Positions 1 to 4,769 of a stretch of 5,439 bases of DNA are shown here, in pieces. The stretch comes from Spartobacteria bacterium (lineage in GTDB: Bacteria > Verrucomicrobiota > Verrucomicrobiia > Chthoniobacterales > UBA10450). The notes beneath the pieces are model-generated. The model saw only the letters and a list, made by a program, of their open reading frames with translations. It did not search any database and was not told the DNA's origin. The DNA lies in the NCBI GenBank assembly GCA_021324035.1, contig JAJPJU010000269.1, positions 1-5,439 of the forward strand, read 5' to 3'. Position numbers and translations under genes: made by a program. The stretch's first letter is position 1, and each line of letters starts with the position of its first letter.

Positions 1-294
1 CTAAGCGGCCGCAAAGTTGTAATGGGATATCCAGGGCATCTCTGGACCCAGGGATTCGATGATTACGGCAAAACCAACGACATGCTGACAAAGATGATGC
101 AAGGCGGACCGGAGTGGAGGGATCTCGCTCGCACTTTGCAAGTTCATTACATTTTTTGGGGACGCGAAGAAAAAGCCAATTACGCGGCAAGTTCGCGTCC
201 GTGGGAGAAAACTTCACCGATGGTAGCTTCCGGAACCTGGGGCGCCATTTACGATTTGGAAGGCGCGGCGACGCCGGCAAAGGCGACGCCTTAA
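1..294 (+). CDS. C-terminal fragment of a probable GT-C-like integral membrane protein (5' end outside window)
   Basis: The frame is open from the first base to a TAA at 292-294, giving 97 codons of an incomplete protein. An internal ATG at 22 is probably not the start, because the frame continues upstream and the preceding residues (GRKVV) fit the same motif. The visible part is soluble: a GRKVVMGYPGHLWTQGFDDYG stretch, a segment resembling an acidic/aromatic 'LARTLQVHYIFWGREE' strand, and a tail ending SGTWGAIYDLE. From memory of the families, 'G-R-x-V-x-x-GYPG-x-LW-x-x-G' followed by 'V-x-Y-I-x-x-G-x-E' occurs in the last, extracytoplasmic part of large polytopic GT-C glycosyltransferase-like membrane proteins. 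No membrane segment is visible here, so the call rests on that resemblance alone. The gene converges on the FabZ-like gene with only 9 bp between the two stop codons. The last residues (AATPAKATP) come from a duplicated GGCGACGCC and look like non-conserved tail. Confidence 0.6.
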   Translation, partial: LSGRKVVMGYPGHLWTQGFDDYGKTNDMLTKMMQGGPEWRDLARTLQVHYIFWGREEKANYAASSRPWEKTSPMVASGTWGAIYDLEGAATPAKATP

Positions 295-303
295 TTTAAT
301 CCG

Positions 304-690
304 CTAACGAGCGCTTAAAACAAGTTGACCAGTCGCCACCGGTTGATTTCCGATCACTGCTTCTACTTCGAATTGCAGAAGTTGATCGACTTCGCCCATT
401 TTTCTGGCGCGCAAAATAATTTTCTCTTCGGGCCTCACCGGTCGTAAAAATTTCATCTGCCGAATCGCCGACAGCAGGAAACGGGTCTTCGAAGTTTCGT
501 CGTGGGCGGCAATTCCCGCGGTTTGGGCGAGGGCTTCAGTCAGAATGACTCCCGGAACCAACGGTTCACCGGGGAAATGGCCGGCGAACATCGGATCGTC
601 CTTCGAAAACTCCGTTTCACATTCCGCCGACACGCCCGGCTCGCGCGCCACCAAATTCCGGACAAAGACAAACGGCGGCCGATGGGGCAA
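304..690 (-). CDS. FabZ-like 3-hydroxyacyl-ACP dehydratase (hotdog fold)
   Basis: This is a hotdog-fold protein of the FabZ family, which dehydrates 3-hydroxyacyl-ACP to trans-2-enoyl-ACP in the cytoplasm. Near the N-terminus is LPHRPPFVFV, matching the family's LPHRxPF opening. It is followed by GHFPGEPLVPGV and LTEALAQTAG, which carry the catalytic His (residue 38 from the TTG start) and Glu (residue 52), 14 residues apart as in Escherichia coli FabZ. The usual 'VDR' after LPHR is replaced by FVRN, so it is a divergent member. The start is uncertain. The frame extends to a GTG at 756, but residues 1-20 of that version are translated from a palindromic repeat and are not family-like, and the TTG at 690 sits exactly at LPHR. 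The 128-aa product lacks the short leading helix of typical 140-150-aa FabZ proteins. It is the last gene of a minus-strand run and is not next to lpx genes, so it may be an accessory rather than the housekeeping dehydratase. Confidence 0.82.
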   Translation of the reverse strand: MPHRPPFVFVRNLVAREPGVSAECETEFSKDDPMFAGHFPGEPLVPGVILTEALAQTAGIAAHDETSKTRFLLSAIRQMKFLRPVRPEEKIILRARKMGEVDQLLQFEVEAVIGNQPVATGQLVLSAR

Positions 691-697
691 ACCTAGG

Positions 698-772
698 AAG
701 TGATGAGTGACGGGTGACGGGTGATGAGTCCCCGCATTTTGTTTTTCTCTTGTCACTCGTCACTCATCACTT
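698..772. repeat. Imperfect palindromic repeat of TGATGAGTGACG type
   Basis: The left arm (698-718) and the reverse complement of the right arm (752-772) share 20 of 21 bases: AAGTGATGAGTGACG, then G or A, then GTGAC. They enclose a 33-nt centre. The left arm continues with further partial direct copies of GTGACGGGTGATGAGT up to 729, and the right arm continues with another TGTCACT at 772-778. Transcribed on either strand it would form a long hairpin. It sits between the lipoprotein gene and the FabZ-like gene and overlaps the 5' extension of the latter. There is no transposase and no U-run, so it looks like a REP/MITE-like intergenic element rather than a terminator. Whether it is dispersed in the genome cannot be judged from one window. 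Confidence 0.75.
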
Positions 773-784
773 GTCACTGTTTTT

Positions 785-1243
785 TCACCCGTTGACGAAG
801 TAGGCGAATTTCCAGCTGCCTTTGACGCGGGTAATGCCGGCGCGATAGCCGTCGTAATTAAGAGATGGATCGGCAAATTGCGGCGGAGCCACCAGGAATG
901 CGCCTTTCTTGACGAACCGCTCGGATAAAATGCCCTCCAATTCCGGCCAGAGATTTTCCTGGTCCCAATATTGAAACACCCCCGGGCCGGACATCGCCGG
1001 GTCGAGCTTGTAACCGAAATCATCGGTCATCATTGATTTCAACGTTCCGGTATCGCGTTGGGAAACAGCTTTGCGAAGACGCCCGACGAAAGCTTGGAAA
1101 TCGACATCGGAGCTTTCGCGAAGATTGGCCTTGGTCTTTTTCTTAAGCGCTTCCTGCTTCAGCTTCTCTTTTTTCTGCTCGGGCGTCTGGCAGGCCGAAA
1201 ATAAGAATGAAACCGCGAGCAAACTGATAATGACGACTCTCAT
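785..1243 (-). CDS. Small predicted lipoprotein of unknown function
   Basis: The 152-aa product begins MRVVIISLLAVSFLFSAC, a short positively charged n-region, a hydrophobic core and a lipobox (FSAC) with the lipidated Cys at residue 18. It should therefore be exported, cleaved by signal peptidase II and anchored in a membrane. Residues 19-45 are a highly charged Lys/Glu/Gln stretch (EQKKEKLKQEALKKKTK), probably helical and acting as a stalk. Residues 48-152 form a compact domain with repeated aromatic residues: MMTDDFGYKLDP, QYWDQENLWPELEG, NYDGYRAGI, and a final GSWKFAYFVNG strand. The closing 'GxWKFxYFV' and the 'MxxDFGY' element resemble the layout of NTF2/SnoaL-like folds, but this is only a guess and I do not recognise the family. 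The ATG at 1243 lies 21 bp after the stop of the PHP gene on the same strand, so the two are probably co-transcribed. No clear Shine-Dalgarno sequence is visible. Confidence 0.85.
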   Translation of the reverse strand: MRVVIISLLAVSFLFSACQTPEQKKEKLKQEALKKKTKANLRESSDVDFQAFVGRLRKAVSQRDTGTLKSMMTDDFGYKLDPAMSGPGVFQYWDQENLWPELEGILSERFVKKGAFLVAPPQFADPSLNYDGYRAGITRVKGSWKFAYFVNG

Positions 1244-1264
1244 CGGACTTAACGTCTGTCACGT

Positions 1265-2014
1265 TTATGACTTGGATTCAAGAGCAGACGCGAGAGTACG
1301 CTGGCGCCTGACTCGAACCGGATGAGTAAAAAAGAAAAAATAAATCATGCTCGCCAGATCGATCATTGATGCGCCCGGACTAACCACGCGACGCGGGCCG
1401 TCTCTCAAGGCCGCAAACACATTTTCGATCGTTAGATCGCCGGGGCGCGGAATGCTGGTGTAGTGACGCCCGAATGCATGAAGCTGATGCGCGTCAGAGG
1501 TGGCGATAATCGGCTTGCCATACTTCTTGGCGACTCGCACCGCGCGTCGATTCAAATCAAACAATCCTTTGTGAAAATGGCACATCTCGATCGCATCGAA
1601 ACAATCGATCTCGTCGAAAAGCCGACCGCCGATCGACCCGCCCAGGACATAAAACGGATGGGGCGCGATCGTGAACATCGATGACCCGCGTCGCGCACGA
1701 AGTTTTCGGACATCGTCGAAATTTTTGAGTCCGGCGACCTCACCGGCGGTCACGTTTAACAGGATCGCGTCCGCCCCCTGCAACCTGACCTCGGCAGCGG
1801 GAATCAGAAGAATTCCCATCTTCGCAGCGTCCGCGAACACTTCGGCGCGATCGAACACCGCGTCATGCAAGGTGATGGCTAAAACGCCGAAGCCGAGCTG
1901 TTTTGCCCGCTCCAAAAGCTGGTGGGCAGAGTAATCGATGACGTCTTTTGGATCGTCGAGGGTGTGAATATGAAGGTCAACCTTGATCCAATCGTGGTTG
2001 TCACAATTATCCAT
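1265..2014 (-). CDS. PHP-domain metal-dependent hydrolase/phosphoesterase
   Basis: The 249-aa product carries the ordered metal-binding motifs of the PHP superfamily (the fold of histidinol phosphatase and the polymerase exonuclease domain). These are DLHIHT with H15 and H17, AITLHDA with H50 and D51, AAEVR with E75, APHPF with H119, EMCHFH with H146 and H148, and TSDAHQ with D174 and H176. The expected TDHD of motif II reads TLHD, losing one aspartate, while all other probable ligands remain. PHP proteins of this short, stand-alone type usually hydrolyse phosphomonoesters or nucleotides using two or three metal ions, but the substrate cannot be read from sequence. Residues after about 215 are outside the core: a hydrophobic MIYFFFF patch followed by a basic tail (HPVRVRRQR). 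The ATG at 2014 places the first motif 15 residues in, as is normal. It is the first gene of a minus-strand group with the lipoprotein (21-bp gap) and probably the FabZ-like gene. Confidence 0.88.
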   Translation of the reverse strand: MDNCDNHDWIKVDLHIHTLDDPKDVIDYSAHQLLERAKQLGFGVLAITLHDAVFDRAEVFADAAKMGILLIPAAEVRLQGADAILLNVTAGEVAGLKNFDDVRKLRARRGSSMFTIAPHPFYVLGGSIGGRLFDEIDCFDAIEMCHFHKGLFDLNRRAVRVAKKYGKPIIATSDAHQLHAFGRHYTSIPRPGDLTIENVFAALRDGPRRVVSPGASMIDLASMIYFFFFTHPVRVRRQRTLASALESKS

Positions 2015-2173
2015 GCTAATGCTCGATTGCTGCGCCGTTGCCTTGGCGAAGGCGGGTGCTCATTGTCTTCTTCTTTCTGTCCCTCTTAATCCTGGTAAGA
2101 GCAAGAGTCGTGAAAGGGACAAAGCGCTTGCGGCATGCAGGCTCCCATCTACCATCTTCTATCTTCCAGGCAC
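2015..2173. other. Intergenic patchwork of repeat-like low-complexity DNA
   Basis: This 159-bp gap between the divergent PHP gene and tRNA-Leu holds no convincing ORF. In order it contains: a GC-rich stem GCCTT-GGCG-AAGGC (2040-2053) inside a segment TGCTGCGCCGTTGCCTTGG; a pyrimidine-rich tract (2063-2088); a 6-bp hairpin CTCTTA/TAAGAG (2083-2088 with 2096-2101); and a low-complexity CATCTACCATCTTCTATC tract (2146-2163). It must contain the promoters for both flanking genes, but the PHP promoter is not identifiable by eye. Confidence 0.45.
2128..2155 (+). promoter_or_regulatory. Possible sigma-70-type promoter for tRNA-Leu
   Basis: TTGCGG (2128-2133) and TACCAT (2150-2155) are separated by 16 bp and would start transcription near 2162, about 12 nt before the mature tRNA. 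Both hexamers are imperfect (4 of 6 bases each), and the -10 lies inside a low-complexity CATCTACCATC tract, so a chance match is quite possible. Confidence 0.25.
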
Positions 2174-2254
2174 GCTCGGGTGGTGGAATGGCAGACACGT
2201 ACGTTTGAGGGGCGTATGCCGAAAGGCATGCGGGTTCAAGTCCCGCCCCGAGCA
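2174..2254 (+). tRNA. tRNA-Leu (anticodon GAG)
   Basis: This is a complete class II cloverleaf. The acceptor stem GCTCGGG (2174-2180) pairs perfectly with CCCGAGC (2247-2253), and A2254 is the discriminator base expected for leucine. The D arm begins TGGTGGAATGGCAGAC, typical of bacterial tRNA-Leu. The anticodon stem is TACGT/GCGTA (2200-2204 with 2212-2216) with loop TTGAGGG and anticodon GAG at 2207-2209, reading CUC and CUU. The long variable arm TGCC-GAAA-GGCA (2217-2228) is a hallmark of leucine/serine tRNAs. The T arm is GCGGG-TTCAAGT-CCCGC (2230-2246). The CCA end is not encoded (the following bases are CAA), so it must be added by the nucleotidyltransferase. The next gene converges on it, with 22 bp between. 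Confidence 0.97.
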
Positions 2255-2276
2255 CAATTTTTCGTCGAATTGCTAA

Positions 2277-3269
2277 TCAGCGACGCGAGTGCCCGGCATG
2301 ATGCCCCATGCCGCCAAACCCGTTGCCGGTAATTCCCCCGAGTGCCGGTTGCGCCAGGCTACCGCCCTCCATACACATCGGATTCATTGCTCCGTGAAGT
2401 TGCGGCCCAACGCCGCCCTGTCCCATTTGGTGGATCGAAACTTGGTTTTGGGCGCCCGCCGCTTGGGTTGCTGGCATGCTGTGCGAATGCTGATTGCCAA
2501 GCGTGAGATTGCTCGTGTTTTGCCGTGCGGATCCACCGGCCGCGTTAGCCAACGGATTTCTCGCAATTTGCCGGCTATTCAGGCTCCTGCCATGCGCTGG
2601 CAATGTTTGCTTGCTCGATCGACGGCTAAGCTTCGTCGCACTCGATCGAACGGAATTACTTTTCTGACCGGTGCTCGAGCTTGCCGATGTCGAACTCGTC
2701 TCTCTCGATAGGCTGTTGCGCGTAACGGTATTCGAACGCGACGAATCGGAGTTGTTCGCCGATCCATTGTCAGCAAAGCGGCTCGGATTTGGCGGCAGCG
2801 AGTAAGTTGGACCTTGGTGAGATGGCGGCGGGGATGAAAGTGACGATGTCGAATTGAAGCCAGCTTCGCGCCCGTTCACCGCAGCTTGGGAACGATCCAA
2901 CTGAAGATTCGAAACAAGCTGTGACGGGTCGAGACTGAAACTCTCCGATCTTGACGAGTCAACCTCCGGCTTTGAATAAACGGCATCGTCCGGCAGATGC
3001 GCTCGTCTTCGGAAATGCTGCACGTTCTCGGAGACGAAGAGGGTGCAGAAAAAAGCGATCAAACAGGAACCGACGACGAAGTTAATGTTGACCCAAACGA
3101 ATGGGCCGATCCGAATCTCTCGGCGACAGAGCCGCTCGGTTGGTTTCGGAAACTCAATGCCGGCATGGTCCGACTCGGCCGGACCCGGCAATCCGGGATT
3201 GACCAGGATCGCCGACACGTCGACGTCAACGGTTCGGGGCGTGGGGCTTAACTCGTCGTGGGGCGACAT
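2277..3269 (-). CDS. Single-pass membrane protein with long Ser/Asn-rich, Gly/Met/His-ended tail; unknown function
   Basis: The frame is open for about 1 kb. I chose the ATG at 3269 (330 aa); an in-frame TTG at 3290 would add seven residues (MCCKLGN). Residues 1-53 are a Pro/acidic-rich segment followed by a basic patch (ERLCRREIR). One strong membrane segment follows at about residues 55-80 (core WVNINFVVGSCLIAFFCTLF). After it comes a short RRR cluster and then about 240 residues of low-complexity sequence rich in Ser, Asn, Arg, Thr and Gln, for example SSTSASSSTGQKSNS, with no recognisable domain. The last 50 residues switch to Gly/Met/His/Gln (MGQGGVGPQLHGAMNPMCM, ending GFGGMGHHAGHSRR). 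Basic residues on both sides of the helix leave the topology open. I do not recognise a family. Low complexity makes gene prediction less certain, and long shadow frames exist opposite. The length of the open frame and the well-formed membrane helix favour a real gene. It diverges from the first exported paralogue across a 182-bp gap. Confidence 0.62.
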   Translation of the reverse strand: MSPHDELSPTPRTVDVDVSAILVNPGLPGPAESDHAGIEFPKPTERLCRREIRIGPFVWVNINFVVGSCLIAFFCTLFVSENVQHFRRRAHLPDDAVYSKPEVDSSRSESFSLDPSQLVSNLQLDRSQAAVNGREAGFNSTSSLSSPPPSHQGPTYSLPPNPSRFADNGSANNSDSSRSNTVTRNSLSRETSSTSASSSTGQKSNSVRSSATKLSRRSSKQTLPAHGRSLNSRQIARNPLANAAGGSARQNTSNLTLGNQHSHSMPATQAAGAQNQVSIHQMGQGGVGPQLHGAMNPMCMEGGSLAQPALGGITGNGFGGMGHHAGHSRR

Positions 3270-3355
3270 GTTGCCCAATTTGCAGCACAAAATGTTCCGG
3301 CCGACGCGGTGGAACGCCTAAATTGGATCTGAGTTAAAGAAATATGAAATATTTC

Positions 3356-3390
3356 GGAACTTCGGGCTATCGTTTCTGTAGAATCTAATG
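3356..3390 (+). promoter_or_regulatory. Candidate ECF-type promoter of the first exported paralogue
   Basis: GGAACT (3356-3361), a 12-nt gap, TTCTGTAGAA (3374-3383), two bases, then TAATG (3386-3390). GGAACT is the classical ECF-sigma -35 sequence. With TAGAAT (3379-3384) read as the -10, the spacer is 17 bp. The same bipartite element with identical spacing precedes the next paralogue at 4064. Transcription would start around 3390 and leave a leader of roughly 60 nt before the ATG at 3452. Confidence 0.6.
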
Positions 3391-3451
3391 GAGGGCTCTC
3401 TTTCAGACGAAAGCGGGCTCCCATTGAACAAACCAGAAAGATATTATCATC

Positions 3452-3982
3452 ATGAAATCACTCCAACTCTCTATCGTCACCCTCCTGCTTTCCGCTGTTG
3501 CGGCATGGGCGTCCTCCTCCACCGGTCCTGCCAGAATTCAAGGCATAGTCGTAGATTCCAAAAAAAATCCGGTGGCCGGCGCGGAAGTGCACATTACGGC
3601 TAAGGACGGCAGCGGCCTCCAAAAAATCGCTCGCACCGATGCCGGCGGCCAATTTGGAGTCAGCGGACTTCCGGTCACCGATTACGAAGTCGTTCTCATC
3701 GTGGGGCGCCAGGTCAAAGCGACGCTGACCAATCAGCACGTTTTCACCGACAAACCGACAAAAGTGGATTTCAAACTTACCGGAACCTACAGTACGACGG
3801 GAGCGAAAAAACACACTCACATGGTTTATGTCCCGGCCGAAACCGGTAGTAATCTCAGCGGTCACTGGGTGGAAGTCGACGACGTCTCGGGCGCCGGCGC
3901 AACCAATGGCGAGGTGAATCGCCTTTCAGGCGACGCCGTGCGAAAAATGCAAAGCGGCGGATCGAACTCCGGCGGTAACTAA
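3452..3982 (+). CDS. Exported carboxypeptidase-regulatory-like domain protein with ETGS/WVEVD C-terminal block (paralogue 1)
   Basis: The 176-aa product has a clear Sec signal peptide (MKSLQLSIVTLLLSAVAAWA) with a likely signal peptidase I cut after A20 (AWA motif). Residues 28-109 form one carboxypeptidase-regulatory-like (CarboxypepD_reg) beta-sandwich: IQGIVVDSKKNPVAGAEVHI, then ARTDAGGQFGVSGLP, then YEVVLIVGRQVKA. This is the usual 'G-x-V-x-D-x-x-x-x-P-V-x-G-A-x-V' layout found in secreted and outer-membrane proteins as a binding or spacer module without enzyme activity. After it comes a linker and a second conserved part: YVPAETGSNLSGHWVEVDD (126-144) and VNRLSGDAVRKMQS (155-168), ending in a Gly/Ser/Asn tail. 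That C-terminal part recurs in the next gene and is not part of the carboxypeptidase-regulatory domain. The protein is probably periplasmic or surface-exposed; its role is unknown. It has its own upstream GGAACT promoter element and is closed by an intrinsic terminator. Confidence 0.88.
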   Translation: MKSLQLSIVTLLLSAVAAWASSSTGPARIQGIVVDSKKNPVAGAEVHITAKDGSGLQKIARTDAGGQFGVSGLPVTDYEVVLIVGRQVKATLTNQHVFTDKPTKVDFKLTGTYSTTGAKKHTHMVYVPAETGSNLSGHWVEVDDVSGAGATNGEVNRLSGDAVRKMQSGGSNSGGN

Positions 3983-4003
3983 AGTTTCACAATTTTGGTT
4001 CGG

Positions 4004-4035
4004 AACGCGCGGTGGAAACGCCGCGCGTTTTTTTT
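4004..4035 (+). terminator. Rho-independent terminator after the first paralogue
   Basis: AACGCGCGG (4004-4012) pairs perfectly with CCGCGCGTT (4021-4029). A T-G wobble and a G-C pair extend the stem to 11 bp and close a GAAA tetraloop (4015-4018), and eight consecutive T residues run from 4028 to 4035. It begins 21 nt after the stop of the upstream gene and separates the two paralogues into different transcription units. Confidence 0.9.
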
Positions 4036-4063
4036 GCACCCCAAAATCTCCCGATTTTTCACA

Positions 4064-4098
4064 GGAACTGACGCCCCCGCATTCTGTAGAAAATAATG
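4064..4098 (+). promoter_or_regulatory. Candidate ECF-type promoter of the second exported paralogue
   Basis: GGAACT (4064-4069), a 12-nt gap, TTCTGTAGAA (4082-4091), two bases, then TAATG (4094-4098). Every fixed block and every spacing matches the element at 3356-3390, while the 12-nt gap sequences differ almost completely, which is how a promoter rather than a simple duplication looks. It lies just after the terminator, about 26 nt upstream of the ATG at 4124. Confidence 0.62.
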
Positions 4099-4123
4099 AG
4101 GCGCCGGATCCCTACCCAGCAGG

Positions 4124-4699
4124 ATGAAACAGCGAATCACTGACAAGACTTCGGTTCGACCTGCCATCAGGCTCGTCGTTCTGGTAACGATGCTGTTCGC
4201 TCGAAACCTGGTTGCGCAAACATCGACGGTCGAAGGGACGGTTAAAGATCCAAATGGGCGACCGCTGGGCGGCGCGGACGTTCGAGTTGAGCTAAAAAAC
4301 GGGAACGGCGGGAGACAGGTCCGAAGTGACGCCAGAGGACATTACGTTGTAGACGGTCTCGCTCCGGGAAAAACCTATCGGGTGACTCTTTTGATCAACG
4401 GCAGCGTCAAAGCCTCGATAAACAATGTCCTGGCAAAATCAGGAGCTACTCAGCTGAATTTTGATCTCAGGACCGGGTCAGTTGCCGGAAACCACGTCGT
4501 CGTGAAAAATGGCAAGCGTTACGTCTACATTCCATCTGAGACGGGATCGCATCTTGGAGGACGTTGGGTTGAAGTGGACGAAAATGGCCAGGCCGACTCG
4601 GTTGGAGTAAATAATGTCGAACGAGCGGGCTCGGAAGCTCTCAGGAGAATGCAAAGCAATAGCGGCGCGGTTGGAGAAATGGGCGGCTCCGGCCGGTGA
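4124..4699 (+). CDS. Exported carboxypeptidase-regulatory-like domain protein with ETGS/WVEVD C-terminal block (paralogue 2)
   Basis: The 191-aa product is a paralogue of the preceding gene with the same architecture. It has a longer basic n-region (MKQRITDKTSVRPAIR), a hydrophobic core LVVLVTMLF and a probable signal peptidase I site near residues 31-32 (NLVA/QTS). One carboxypeptidase-regulatory-like domain spans residues 36-116 (VEGTVKDPNGRPLGGADVRV, RSDARGHYVVDGLAPGKTY, INGSVKASI). The conserved C-terminal block is YIPSETGSHLGGRWVEVDE (135-153), followed by VNNVERAGSEALRRMQS (162-178). Compared with paralogue 1, the domain sequences have diverged clearly while the C-terminal block is nearly unchanged, pointing to a constrained function there. 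The ATG at 4124 follows AGG directly and no well-spaced Shine-Dalgarno is visible; later Met codons would remove the signal peptide. It has its own GGAACT-type promoter element and lies 70 bp upstream of the sigma-factor gene. It is probably periplasmic or surface-associated, of unknown function. Confidence 0.87.
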   Translation: MKQRITDKTSVRPAIRLVVLVTMLFARNLVAQTSTVEGTVKDPNGRPLGGADVRVELKNGNGGRQVRSDARGHYVVDGLAPGKTYRVTLLINGSVKASINNVLAKSGATQLNFDLRTGSVAGNHVVVKNGKRYVYIPSETGSHLGGRWVEVDENGQADSVGVNNVERAGSEALRRMQSNSGAVGEMGGSGR

Positions 4700-4769
4700 T
4701 TTTCAAATGTCACGATGGTTGAATACGTTTAAGCTTGTCTAAACAGGTGGTCGGGGACGATGTGTGCTT

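Noticed and set aside
261..300. Duplicated GGCGACGCC followed by an AT-rich stretch, as a terminator for the first gene
   Set aside because: The two copies are direct repeats that pair only through short GGCG/CGCC ends, the loop is long, and no proper T-run follows. They are also coding (ATPAKATP).
698..772. The TGATGAGTGACG repeats as a CRISPR array
   Set aside because: There are only two long copies, in inverted orientation, with no regular spacers and no cas genes.
2289..2711. Plus-strand open frame opposite the Ser-rich membrane protein
   Set aside because: It encodes an Arg/Cys-rich, domain-free sequence typical of an antisense shadow. The minus-strand frame is more than twice as long and has a well-formed membrane helix.
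3458..3865. Minus-strand open frame opposite the first exported paralogue
   Set aside because: The plus-strand frame has a signal peptide, a recognised domain and a paralogue, so the opposite frame is a shadow.
4701..4729. TTTCAA-17-TACGTT as a promoter for the sigma gene
   Set aside because: Both hexamers are poor matches and nothing else supports it. Readthrough from the upstream paralogue is equally likely, since I see no terminator after 4699.
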